From assembly GCF_000143415.4 (NCBI RefSeq), contig NW_003314395.1:1-64000 (forward strand): DNA of 64,000 nucleotides, given 5' to 3'. This stretch comes from Selaginella moellendorffii. Its lineage: Eukaryota; Streptophyta; Lycopodiopsida; Selaginellales; Selaginellaceae. The notes below the pieces were generated by a model. The model was not told the origin of the DNA. It saw nothing but the letters and a program-made list of their open reading frames with translations, and did not search any database. Of the stretch, positions 1 to 10,179 are shown in pieces. A program made the translations under genes and the position numbers. The number at the start of each line of letters is the position of its first letter. The stretch's first letter is position 1.

Positions 1-662
1 TTCAGGCGAGTTAGCTTGGCGTGTCTTGTGGCTCCTTACTCATAGCCGATCGCGGGAACCGGCTGATTTGCAAGATACAAATCGATGATCCAAACTCGTG
101 TGATTCAAGCGATTCAGCCGTTTCAGGTGACTTCTCATCCTTTACCTGGATTTTTTTCTTTCGATTGGATTTAAAACTCCTGCTTTTTGCTGATTTCATG
201 ATCAGGATCACAAAAATGGGCTTTAATTCCCGTAGTGCTGCTTGGAGCTTTTATAATCTGGAAGATACTTGATCAGCGACGCCGGCAAGTATGTTTCACG
301 AGCAAAGCTGGTGACTCTTATGAAAATATTTCTAGGCAGGCGATCAGCTGGGAAACACTGAAAGATTGCTGGCGGACGTTCCAGAGGACGATGATCTGCA
401 AGTTTGGCAGCAGAAGCGAACTTGCTAGCGCCGTCTTTAGTCTTTTCCTGCTTGTATGTCATCAGGCACAGCTCCTCGGGTCTGTCTTCTTTGGTGTTGC
501 ACACGAAGTAAAAACGAAGCCAACTGAAACTCTCCCAACTTGGACGCTTCTGTTGCTCCTTCTCGCCCTCTTCCTTTTCTGGATTTGAGGAATTTGACTA
601 TGGTGCTTGAGTGTTTGGAGAAGTTCCAGTAGGAATTCAAGGACAAGCTCAACCACAGCTAA
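1..662 (+). pseudogene. NHL-repeat membrane protein, 3' fragment (unit copy 1)
   Basis: 3' part of a gene for a plant NHL-domain protein with a C-terminal transmembrane helix. Visible parts: the last NHL blade (SLLIADRGNRLI), a short intron ending at TTCATGATCAG near 211, a hydrophobic helix around 225-270, then a basic/Cys tail. Compared with the copies at 22,300 and 30,480, it lacks bases inside the helix region and a segment near 530. A CAG-to-TAG change at 630-632 stops the last coiled segment early. Family assignment rests on recall of Arabidopsis NHL-domain proteins. It is probably non-functional. [No confidence was given in the original; the value here is a placeholder.]. Confidence 0.5.
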
Positions 663-735
663 GAATGTGCTCACACAAACTTTGTTTTTCCACTCTTCTT
701 GAATAGTCCATTGTTTTACAAATAAGTTGACGCTC

Positions 736-850
736 ATGTTCCGGCCGGCTGAGGAGATGGACGTGCTCGAGTTCTCTGAGGCGGAGAGCAATCTCAACGA
801 TCTGGTGACCGAGTACCAGCAGTACCGGGATGCTTCCATGACGACGATGA
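736..850 (+). pseudogene. Beta-tubulin C-terminal fragment (unit copy 1)
   Basis: The translation from 736 contains [19 protein letters not shown], which closely follows the conserved C-terminal helix of beta-tubulin (EFTEAESNMNDLVSEYQQY in plants, from memory). The acidic tail is absent, and upstream tubulin sequence is missing apart from a possible MFR. It is a gene fragment placed between the NHL 3' end and the His-rich ORF, and it recurs in all four unit copies. Confidence 0.75.
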
Positions 851-999
851 TTTTGGGGAGGATCGCGCAATCCACAACGTAAAAACCATTCTCTTTTTTC
901 ACAAAGGTTTAAAGTATTACTATTACTATAAAAGTATTACTATTTTTTTCCAAGTCAAGGGTTAGGTTATACTTTCTCGCTTGGATTTTTCTATTCGAG

Positions 1000-1827
1000 A
1001 TGTCGGAACGCGCGGTTTCGTCAGGTATGGATGCTTCTCTCCATCAAGAAGCTACGGTCTCTCGCGATCATGAGCCTCCAACGCTTGGCCGCCGAGCTCA
1101 AGCGCCCTGGCATGGCGGCCATCACCGAGCTTCACACCCGCGAGCTCCAGCTCCAGCTCCAGCGCATCGAGCAGCGCATGGACACCACCGTCCTCGAGCA
1201 TCTCATGGAGGCCACGAGCCAGCGCCACCTTTAGCTCCAGTTCTTCAAGGTGGCGCTCCAGTTCCAGCTCCGGCTCCAGCGCCAGCTGCTTTCGTTCATG
1301 CTCGCGGCCACCACCCTGGTGATCGAGCTCCAGCGCCTGCTCTCCTTGATCATGCTCGCCACCACGATCCTGCTCCACCAGCAGCGGTGTACCATCATCA
1401 TCACGGTGATGGAGCTCCTCTGGTTGTTCACCACCATCACCATGGTCACCATCATGGAGGCCGCCACCACCACCACCACCACCACCACCATCGTCCCGAC
1501 GGTCACAACGCAGCGATGGCCACACCGACACCCGCGGCAGTGGTTACAGTGGCTCGGAGGACGCCCTGGTCGCTGCTCCAGCTTCTTCTCTGGGTTTTGG
1601 TTGCGGTCTTGGTCCTGCTTGCGTGCTTTTTGCTAGTGCGATGGATGTTATCTCGAAGGAAACAGCGCAGGAATGCGATCTTTCAGGACCCTCAGTGGCG
1701 GATCGAAGTGACGAATCCTCTGGCAGTTGTGGTGGACGATTCTCTGACTGAGAAGAAAGAGCCCGAGTGGAGGATTAAAGTGCTAAACGCACAGGAGGAA
1801 GACGATTCTCTGACTATGAGCTTGTGA
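1000..1827 (+). CDS. His/Pro/Ala-rich single-pass membrane protein (unit copy 1)
   Basis: ORF of 275 codons; the next in-frame Met is MDASLHQE at 1027. The layout is a Pro-Ala-His-rich N-terminal half, a poly-His/Gly block (about residues 130-170), one strong transmembrane segment ([20 protein letters not shown]), a basic SRRKQRR stop-transfer patch, and a cytosolic tail with two related blocks, each with WRI(E/K)V and DDSLT. I recognise no family. The poly-His block may bind metal (inference). Copies 2-4 differ only by in-frame indels. Two other frames are also partly open, but the differences between copies favour this frame. Expression is unknown. Confidence 0.5.
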   Translation: MSERAVSSGMDASLHQEATVSRDHEPPTLGRRAQAPWHGGHHRASHPRAPAPAPAHRAAHGHHRPRASHGGHEPAPPLAPVLQGGAPVPAPAPAPAAFVHARGHHPGDRAPAPALLDHARHHDPAPPAAVYHHHHGDGAPLVVHHHHHGHHHGGRHHHHHHHHHRPDGHNAAMATPTPAAVVTVARRTPWSLLQLLLWVLVAVLVLLACFLLVRWMLSRRKQRRNAIFQDPQWRIEVTNPLAVVVDDSLTEKKEPEWRIKVLNAQEEDDSLTMSL

Positions 1828-1934
1828 AAGTACGGTGCTACCAGCATAGCGAGTGCTCGAGAGGTTTAAGCGGCGGGATTAGTGTGGTCTAGAATGCACT
1901 CTGGCTTCACTCTAAACGGCACCAACTGACGATG

Positions 1935-2575
1935 CCTTGCTCTCATGAAGTACCGAGGCTGTGATCTGGACGCTCAAACGGTTGATACTGCATTGGAAGA
2001 CCTGTTCCAGTGTTTGGAGTGAAGAAGACACAGAGAGCTTCGTCCATCTGCAAAGGTTATATTCATCGCGACAATCTCTATGCAAGGTGTCGAAGCCTCG
2101 TCAAGTTTTTAAATGAATACCCCGGAAGCAACATCGGACTATCTTGATTGCCGGCTATGCTCAGCACAACGAACCGGACGAGCTGTTTCAGCGGATGCTG
2201 ATAAACTTTCGTGGCAGAACTGAAGGCTTGGGCAGCTCTGGCAATTAGGAAGGTAATTCACTTGACTATCTCCAGATATAGAGACGAAGTCATTGCGTCC
2301 GTGGCCAACTCAAAGCGAGAGTATCACTGGTGCTGAGCATGTAGTATTGCGAAGGACTGCCGAGTTATGGTCACCTGCGGCTTTGTTCTGGAAGTCTTAA
2401 AACCGGACGGGATTGCTTTCACTTCATCCTCACTGAGTGTAGCGATGCTGGCTTGGTCGACACAGCAACCCAGGCAATGAGCTGATCGTAGGTAACTCCA
2501 GATCTGGAGCACTTTCACTGTATGGTGGTGAGGCTGTCGAGATGGCGAAAACGATGCCTTTGTGGATTATATTTT
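1935..2575 (+). pseudogene. PPR-a fragment (unit copy 1)
   Basis: Remnants of a PLS-type PPR gene in shifting frames. A block near 2,120-2,200 corresponds in the sister copies to an IAGYVQHNEPDELFQRM-like repeat. Near 2,398 come a KPDGIAFT-like motif and then ECSDAGLVDTATQAMS in another frame, and EHFHCMV near 2,505. Several frameshifts and stops exclude a functional product. Confidence 0.7.
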
Positions 2576-2579
2576 ATGC

Positions 2580-3261
2580 TTTAAGATTTATTTCGACTTT
2601 TATTTATTGAAAAAGGAGTTGATTTCACGGTATCTTTTATTAGCTAATTATTTTTTTAGAGAGAGAAAGAGAAAAAATAATGGAGAGGCTATAACTTAAA
2701 TAATATAGAAAGGTGGTTTTAAAGAATTATAATGTTTCTCTTTGTTTCTCTTTTCTGTTGACATTTTTGGTTCTGAAACACAAAGTTGTCTGAGTGTGTG
2801 TCAGTGTTCTAATGTGGGTAGCAAGCTCAACAACTTTACAATAGACTAGATATGTCAAAGAGAGGGTTAGTATTTGCTAGTTTTTAACCTTGAGTTAGCT
2901 CTGGAGGAACAATGATTCTAAGAGATGGGGAAGTCCTGTGTGAAGGGCATAATGTGCACTGCCCATCGAAAGGGAATCAAGTTAATATTCCCGAATTGGG
3001 ACAAGGAAGTGGGCGGTAACGCCGACAAATCCAGAGACACTGGCAGGGGCCCTGGAAAGAGTTCTCTTTTCTTTTTAACAGGCCTGCCGACCTTGAAATT
3101 GGTTCATAGCAGCTTAACTAATAAAAGATGACAAAATCAACTATAAATCCACTTAATCTCCTTCAAATATTATTCTTCCTTTTTAATAAATAAAAGTAGA
3201 AATAAAATTTAATGCATTAAATAATCAGCATAACCCAAGCTTTTTGCATCCTCTAGAAAGT
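2580..3261. other. AT-rich spacer of the unit
   Basis: I see no gene. The sequence is shared with 24,730-25,250, 36,060-36,600 and partly 39,500-40,080, so it is an ordinary part of the repeated unit. A segment around 2,905-3,110 is specific to this copy. Confidence 0.6.
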
Positions 3262-3279
3262 TCAAAATTCATTTTTGTG

Positions 3280-3468
3280 TCAAAACTTTCTTGGCTCCCA
3301 AAACCAATCCATTATTGAGTAATGCCAAGAAAAATCCTTACAACCATTTCTAAGAGTATACTCACAACAGCCCTTCATTCCACCAGCTTTTGAGGACTTG
3401 CAGTGATGAGGATCATACTTCTCCAGGAATTGAACATCATCTCCCCCAATATTTTGCCCAAAATTCAT
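3280..3468 (-). CDS. Small Cys-containing ORF (CKSSK family), copy 1
   Basis: A 62-codon ORF with GGDDV near the N-terminus, a Cys group HHCKSSKAGG...KGCCEY...NGCKDF, and an aromatic C-terminus (WHYSIMDWFWEPRK). I recognise no family. The inverted copy at 9,974-10,159 encodes the same protein, and a variant lies at 25,254-25,454. There is no signal peptide and no visible promoter. It could be a remnant exon rather than a gene. Confidence 0.3.
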   Translation of the reverse strand: MNFGQNIGGDDVQFLEKYDPHHCKSSKAGGMKGCCEYTLRNGCKDFSWHYSIMDWFWEPRKF

Positions 3469-3599
3469 AATCATTTTACTTTTTTTGACAATACTTTATA
3501 TGCTAGAAGTTTAATTGGAGAATGGAAAGGCTATAATTAAAATAGTATGTAGTGGATACAAAAATGGTTATAAAAATTATAAGATAAAAAGGAGTGTTG

Positions 3600-4690
3600 G
3601 TTTGGCATTTCGCTCTGTTTCAAGCTGACCATGATCACTTGGGAAGTGGAAGAATTTTATAGCCAGACAAGAAGCAAGCTGCAGCCTACGTGCATATGGA
3701 ACTGTAGGCAAAGTTCAGAAGAAGCTTGGACACTGACAAACGTGGAATCATTCATAAGTTTGTACTTATGGGATAAAACTCACGCACATAGGGACAAGAT
3801 GGCTTCTCAAGGCTGCTCTCAAGGATCAGGGGTAGGTTTCAGACGTAGGGGCCATTGCATGGAACATTCCTGACAAAGAAAAAGAGGAGTCGTTGTGTGG
3901 GTATAGCAAGAGGCTGACTATCATTGTGAGTTCAAGAGCAACAATTTGTATTGGCAAGAATTTGCATGTAGACCTGCAATATTTCATCTCCACTCATAGA
4001 TCCTGGCACTTGATCTCTTTTTCCAGCATGTAGTAGCAAGGCTGTCAACTTGAGAAGCATGCCAGCTGATTCCAGGATGGAAACTGGATTTTTGATGAGC
4101 AAAAGAGGTAAGCTTAGTTCTGGACTGCAACAATGTATTAACTTTAAGAAGTTTTATATGCAGACAAAAGATTCCACATTCTAAACCTCTTGGACTCTAC
4201 TCCCAAGTGTGGCATGCTCAACAAGTTTTCGCAGTACATGGGAGCAGCTAAAGGAAATGACAAAGCCGAGAAAGGAATGGCTCTTCATTCGGCAGCTTGC
4301 AAGGCGGGCTATGATCTTGACATGTTCATGGCAAGGAGTCTGGTGGATCTATATGCAAGGTGTGGGAGCATGGAAGATTCATGCAAGATAGGTGCAAATT
4401 GTGGATATGAAGCTGATGCATTTGTCATGAGCAGCCTCGTGGACATGTGGAAGCATCAGAAGTATTTGGGAGGATGAAGAACCACAACGTTGGTTGTATG
4501 GAATATAATCATCATGGGACATGCACTTTGAGCGCTTCTATTGGATGTAATGAGATGCTGGAATTGTAGAAAAACATTGTTTCGTGGGATATATTGAGAA
4601 TATGTCTCAAAATGTCTACCTTTGCTCTCGAGCTCTACAAGCAAGCTGGCAGCCAAACACTCAGGCTTAGCTGGTGCTTTTGTGCAAAGA
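3600..4690 (+). pseudogene. PPR-b fragment (unit copy 1)
   Basis: Degenerate PLS-type PPR sequence. Readable blocks are a VGAIAWNIPDKE-like stretch near 3,836, ALHSAACKAGYDLDMFMA and VDLYARCGSMEDS within 4,190-4,400, and a VSWDILRICLKM-like stretch after 4,580. The blocks lie in different frames with stops between them. It resembles repeats of the intact PPR at 52,695-54,878 in type but is not a recent copy of it. Confidence 0.65.
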
Positions 4691-4929
4691 GGGAAGAGTC
4701 CACAAGCTCCACATGAATGATTTTTGGGGCAGCCTGGATATGAGATGATTGGTAGTTTCCTTTAGATGGGGGACATTGATTTGAGGGGCACTGCTATATT
4801 GAAGTGTGAGAGATCTGGTATAGACAAGAACAAGGAGGCAAACTGGCTTTTTGCTCTAGCTCTAGTTTTGGAATATAGATGATTGTAGATAGATTGGTTT
4901 CTTTTGATATGTGTGTTCTTAGAAATTTT

Positions 4930-5125
4930 ACATCCAAGTCAAGCTATACATTGAGTCTATTCACCTCCTTGATGTCATTTTGAACTTTTAATTTGGCTCT
5001 TGTTTAAAATAATGTCATCAATAGTCTCTTCATCCTCATCATGACCCATACTCTTCATTAGGATCAACATCCCCCCCTCCCCCCCAAAAAGAACAATTCC
5101 AATGAAATCAACAAGCCCTAAATTC
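4930..5125 (-). mobile_element. Decayed gag N-terminus and LTR edge of a Ty3/gypsy relic
   Basis: On the minus strand this matches the gag start and LTR border of the young element at 35,400-35,560: the acidic gag N-terminus (near 5,000-5,075), then ATTCCAATGAAATCAA, corresponding to the primer site and LTR start. Many C-to-T and G-to-A changes relative to the young copy, plus a C-rich insertion near 5,071. Confidence 0.65.
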
Positions 5126-5165
5126 CTTCATTTTCTCTTCTTTGAAAGATAAAATGTAATCTACC

Positions 5166-5807
5166 TCTAGCAATGGTGGTGACTGTTGGAAACAGAAAAA
5201 ATGTTCTAGAGAATTTTAAAAGAGAAAACGAAAATACCTTCGCCATCCTTGCTGATTTTGCGTATAGCCAAGTTCCTCGTATCCACCTAAGGACCGCGCC
5301 ATTGTCACAAATAGCAAGGCTTTGTGGGCGATTAAAAAGTGACTTTGCCGCCGGGCTGTCGACATAGCCGGACTCCCCCACGAGTGAACCGGCAAGAGCT
5401 TCCAAGCTGCTATCTAGAGGAAAAAAAAATCTTAAGCTTTGGCGCCACAAAACAAAGCATAAGAAAAGCCTCTAGTGCTTACTCCAGTCGAGAATTCCCT
5501 GTGCAGCGAGTGGCGCCTCTTCCAGACGCTCCCCAAGGGTATGAGGATCGTCAGTAGTGTGCGAGAGTGGCAGTCTCAGCTTCCATATACGATTGCCACT
5601 AGAATCGAGCGCCAACACAAACTTGTTCCGCAGGTCCATATACAAGCCAAAGGCATTTACCGAGTGCTTGTCGAGATCAAACAAGGTCTTGACAGTAAAC
5701 CCAGAACAAGCAAGAGAGTTCAACTCACTAACAAACTGACCTGAAGCGTCATTAGCAAGCGAGGCGACCAGCAGCGCTCCGATGATCCAGGCCGAGCTGT
5801 TCTTCAT
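5166..5807 (-). pseudogene. NHL-repeat protein gene, 5' part (inverted segment)
   Basis: The start at 5,807 opens with MKNSSAWIIGALLVASL, a signal-peptide-like N-terminus. Exon 1 is 5,483-5,807, exon 2 5,238-5,413 and the start of exon 3 ends at 5,182, with GT-AG borders. The NHL blade FNRPQSLAICDNGAV is visible. One base is missing just after it (GCGGTCCTTAGGTGG against GCGGTCTTTGTGGCGG in sister copies), shifting the frame. Homology stops near 5,166 at the inversion junction, so the gene has no 3' half here. Confidence 0.75.
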
Positions 5808-7480
5808 ATCGTGCTCTAAAACCCTCAAGCGTCGTTTAGCCTGAGATGGTTAGAAGATCCATTTCCTATGTGGTTAAATACCCATGAATCATAATTGAAC
5901 TGTGTGTTCACGCCATTTGCAAGCTACAAAGAGTTATCATCAAGCAAGGCAGTGGAAACGCATGGATTTTGGTACTAGAACCATTCATGAACAATGGATA
6001 AGAACAACTAAGATGAAGGTATGCTATATATGAAGATTATCTCATGTTCTTTGGAAAATGTTGCCAGTTCTGGTGGGTGATTATCCATATCGAGCACTAA
6101 TTCTACTGTGAGAGAATATCAGATCATTGCACTCACATACATCCCACTCCCAGATCAAGCATGGAACGTTCAATTTCAGGGCTGAACGCATTCAGCCTTC
6201 ATGCAAAGAGATTGTGATGGGAATGGCATGACTGCTGCCAAGCATGTTGTGTAATTTTTGCCAAGGTGTTTGTGAAATAGGTTTACAGTGAACTTTCTAT
6301 TTGCAGATCCTAATCACTCCCAGGGTCACCATAATCAGTACAAACAAGTATAAAAGTATAAAGTATAAAAGGTTAAATTGTCATCTTCATTTTCATTGAG
6401 AAGCTGTTAACTAATCCATAACAATCTAGATAGCATTATTTCCTTAAAATATTTTGTGCAAACTAGTGATAAAGTTTATTGAAATGTTATCTCATTTGTT
6501 TATTTATATAAAAAGAATAAAAGAAGTTAGTTGTAAGTAATTAAAAAGAACAATTTGCAAAATGATTCATTAACATTTAAATATAAAGAGATTTATGCGT
6601 TTTGCTTTCTTTTCTCAAGCTAGTTTTCGAATGTTTGCAGCGTCATGGGACTTAACTTTTTAAGGCTATGCATTTTTGAGTTTAAATACTACTGAGTTAC
6701 AAAATATATTGCCCAAACTCACTCGATAGTACTTGCTTAAAATTGGGTATCCTCTCTTGGTTAAATCTTATGACAAGCCAAATATCAATTTAAACATATG
6801 ACCCCAAATACAAATTTTTGAATTTGGACTTTTTAGGAAGTCATCTACCATATTGTATAAAGTTTTGCTTATACTTATTGAGATGTATTAATTACATTAG
6901 CAATTTAATGAGTTGACAAGATTAATGTTAATTTATTGGATGAGTTATTACTATAGTGTCATAGGTAAAAATAAAATTCCTTTAGGCTTGCTATAAGTGG
7001 CAAATAAGTTGGTTCATAACTTTTTAGTATGACACTAGTGGATCTTTACTATGTATGATTATAACTGGATCAAAGTTCATATAGTCATTATTGTATTCTC
7101 TCATAAAATTTTCTTAAATTAGATTAATAATTTGCTATGTGTTGCATATAGCAATGCTTGGTTTGCTTATTCTTACTTATTAATCCAATTGATCTAATAA
7201 AGTTTATAATTATAAGCACATTTATAGTTTATAAACAGAAGATTAATCTTATTGAATATCAACCATTTAGAATAAAGAGAATATACTAGAAAGTGTTTAA
7301 GAAAGTTTAAAAATTATAAACATGTTTATAGATTACAAATACAAGATTAATCTTAATGGATAACAATGGTAGAATATCCTAGAATATTGAAGCATATTCT
7401 AAGTATATCCACTACCATCCCATAAGCAAGCCAAAACGACAAGTTTAATGTTTAGTCAACTTGAGTCCAAAAATAAAGTT
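5808..7480. other. Upstream flank of the inverted NHL copy, AT-rich
   Basis: Positions 5,830 to about 6,680 are the reverse complement of the flank shared by 20,600-21,440 and 28,800-29,600 (for example the CTCACAGTAGAATTAGTGCTC block). Positions 6,680-7,480 resemble 28,400-28,800. No coding sequence survives. Confidence 0.6.
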
Positions 7481-8354
7481 ATTAAAGATGAAATATCATC
7501 ATTTTCTCTTCTTTGAAAAATAAGATATGGTTTCAAAGAAATCAAGTGGTTTTATCGTTCCATAAGTTACTTTTTTATCCACATGCCACACAATCTTTAA
7601 AGTTTAGAGTGGTGAAGAAACTTGGTTTGTCTAAATATCCCCTTTGGTTTTCATAAGTTTATTGTGCATAAAACCATTAAACTTTAAAAAAAACATGAGG
7701 TTCTTGAACCTTTATCACAAAATATGAAAAAGCCATTGTAAAATACTCTTGAGCTGTATCCATAATAAATTTCACTTTATTCACATTAACATCCCTTAAC
7801 CTTTCACAAGAAAACAACCTTTTCCATAATATCTAGCTTTGTAAAAATTAAAACATTTGCCCTCCACCTTGTTGGTCCGAACAAATGTTTTTAATGTTAT
7901 TGTTATCTTCATTCTATGAGATTTGATACAATAATAATCATTTCTTACCTAAATATGAAGTATTGGGTAATTGGTTATCATATTATCTACCCCATTAACC
8001 ATTCTATTGACCATAGTTGACTAAGTTGCTTCAGTGATGGTATCAATCAATTTTGCTAGAAAATCTTTTTTGACTTTTTGCTATACATCCACCAAACTCA
8101 AACCATTAATAAAGCATTGCATTTTGAGCAAGCATTTGTAAAATTAAAGTAATGATCACAGAATTTATGAACATACACATTCAAAGACAAAATCCCTTTC
8201 ATGATCTTTAATAACTAGTTCACAAGATCAACTTTTTTAAACTTCTTCACAAATGAAGCATAAAGAACCTTTGTTAAACCACTTAGAAATCCTTAATTAA
8301 ATTACTAAATCTAAAATAAAAACCATAAAACTATTCTAAAAATATTTTATGGTT
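7480..8354 (-). mobile_element. Decayed Ty3/gypsy gag relic
   Basis: The minus strand follows the gag of the element at 32,321-35,654, from the segment before the zinc knuckle (near 7,860) back through capsid (8,030-8,290). Parallel stretches include the AGAAAATCTTT.TTGACTTTTTGCT region near 8,060 (34,820 in the young copy). The matching copy at 27,590-28,400 is in plus orientation. No open frame remains. Confidence 0.65.
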
Positions 8355-8699
8355 TGTTCTTTTTGGGGGGGAGGGGGGGATGCTGATCCTAATGAAGAGA
8401 ATGGGTCATGATGAGGATGAAGAGACTATTGATGACATTATTTTAAACAAGAGCCAAATTAAAAGTTCAAAATGACATCAAGGAGGTGAATAGACTCAAT
8501 GTATGGCTTGACTTTGGATGTAGAATTTGTAAGAACACACATATCAAAAGAAACCAATCTATCTACAATCATCTATATTCCAAAACTAGATCTAGAGCAA
8601 AAAGCCAGCTTGCCTCCTTGTTCTTATCTATACTAGATCTCTCACACTTCAATATAGCAGTGCCCTCAAATCAGTGTCCCCAATCTAAAGGAAATTACC

Positions 8700-9840
8700 A
8701 ATCATCTCATATCCAGGCTGCCCCAAAAATCCTTCATGTGGAGCTTGTGGACTCTTCCCTCTTTGCACAAAAGCACCAGCTAAGCCTGAGTGTTTGGCTG
8801 CCAGCTTGCTTGTAGAGCTCGAGAGCAAAGGTGGACATTTTGAGACATATTCTCAATATATCCCACGAAACAATGTTTTTCTACAATTCCAGCATCTCAT
8901 TACATCCAATAGAAGAGCTCAAAGTGCATGTCCCATGATGATTATATTCCATACAACCAACGTTGTGGTTCTTCATCCTCCCAAATACTTCTGATGCTTC
9001 CACATGTCCATGAGGCTTCTCATGACAAATGCATCAGCTTCATATCCACAATTTGCACCCATCCTGCATGAATCTTCCATGCTCCCATACCTTGCATACA
9101 GATCCACCAGACTCCTTGCCACGAACATGTCAAGATCACAGCCCGCCTTGCAAGCTACCGAATGAAGAGCCATTCCTTTCTCGGCTTTGTCATTTCCTTT
9201 AGCTGCTCCCAAGTACTGCGAAAACTTGCTGAGCATGCCACACTTGGGAGTAGAGTCCAAGAGGTTTAGAATGTGGAATCTGTTGTCTGCATATAAAACT
9301 TCTTAAAGTTAATACATTGTTGCAGTCCAGAACTAAGCTTACCTCTTTTGCTCATCAAAAATCCAGTTTCCATCCTGGAATCAGCTGGCATGCTTCTCAA
9401 GTTGACAGCCTTGCTACTACATGCTGGAAAAAGAGATCAAGTGCCAGGATCTATGAGTGGAGATGAAATATTGCAGGTCTACATGCAAATTCTTGCCAAT
9501 ACAAATTGTTTCTCCTGAACTCATGATGATAGCCAGCCTCTTGCTATACCCACACAACGACTCCTCTTTTTCTTTGTCAGGAATGTTCCATGCAATGGCC
9601 CCTACGTCTGAAACCTACGAGAGCAGCCTTGAGAAGCCATCTTGTCCCTATGTGCATGAGTTTTATCCCATAAGTACAAACTTATGAATGATTCCACGTT
9701 TGTCAGTGTCCAAGCTTCTTCTGAACTTTGCCTACAGTTCCATATGCATGTAGGCTGCAGCTTGCTTCTTGTCTGGCTATAACATTCTTCCACTTCCCAA
9801 GTGATCATGGTCAGCTTGAAACAGAGCGAAATGCCAAAGC
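8700..9840 (-). pseudogene. PPR-b fragment (inverted copy)
   Basis: Inverted counterpart of 3,600-4,690. Readable on the minus strand: VDLYARYGSMEDS and CGYEADAFVM within 8,973-9,260. The frame is broken on both sides. Confidence 0.65.
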
Positions 9841-9973
9841 AACAATCCTTTATTTCTTAAAATTTTTTTAACCATTTTGGTATCCACTACATACTCTTTT
9901 AATTATAGCCTTTCCATTCTCCAATTAAACTTCTAGCATATAAAGTATTGTCAAAAAAAGTAAAATTATTATG

Positions 9974-10159
9974 AATTTTGGGCAAAATATTGGGGGAGAT
10001 GATGTTCAATTCCTGGAGAAGTATGATCCTCATCACTGCAAGTCCTCAAAAGCTGGTGGAATGAAGGGTTGTTGTGAGTATACTCTTAGAAATGGTTGTA
10101 AGGATTTTTCTTGGCATTACTCAATAATGGATTGGTTTTGGGAGCCAAGAAAGTTTTGA
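9974..10159 (+). CDS. Small Cys-containing ORF (CKSSK family), inverted copy
   Basis: The encoded protein is the same as that of 3,280-3,468. Because the repeat arms are about 96% identical overall, identity here may simply reflect a recent inversion or gene conversion. Function unknown. Confidence 0.3.
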   Translation, partial: NFGQNIGGDDVQFLEKYDPHHCKSSKAGGMKGCCEYTLRNGCKDFSWHYSIMDWFWEPRKF

Positions 10160-10179
10160 CACAAAAATGAATTTTGAGT

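Larger units (their letters stand above)
3262..5095 (+). repeat. Left arm of a large inverted repeat
   Basis: The reverse complement recurs at 8,355-10,177. The outer border is at TCAAAATTC/GAATTTTGA and the inner border at AAAAAGAACA/TGTTCTTTTT. By eye the arms are about 96% identical. They contain the antisense Cys ORF, PPR-b and the gag N-terminal relic. The spacer is 3,259 bp. Confidence 0.9.
1..5125 (+). repeat. Composite gene-fragment unit, copy 1
   Basis: First copy of the repeated unit: NHL 3' part, beta-tubulin fragment, His-rich ORF, PPR-a, antisense Cys ORF, PPR-b, gag relic. The order matches 21,460-27,600 and, with a retroelement insertion, 29,625-36,830. The 5' half of the NHL gene lies beyond the window edge. 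Colinearity with the other copies stops near 5,125, where the sequence switches to the inverted segment. Confidence 0.8.
8355..10177 (-). repeat. Right arm of the large inverted repeat
   Basis: Reverse complement of 3,262-5,095. It carries, in mirrored order, the gag N-terminal relic (8,380-8,480, plus), PPR-b (minus) and the Cys ORF (plus). Beyond 10,177 the sequence is an unrelated gypsy relic, so this is a sharp breakpoint. Confidence 0.9.

Noticed and set aside
1052-1531. Gly/Asp-rich minus-strand ORF opposite the His-rich ORF (also at 23,201, 31,388, 38,027)
   Set aside because: It is the mirror of GCC/CAC-rich codons and has no domain features; it stays open because of the repeat composition.
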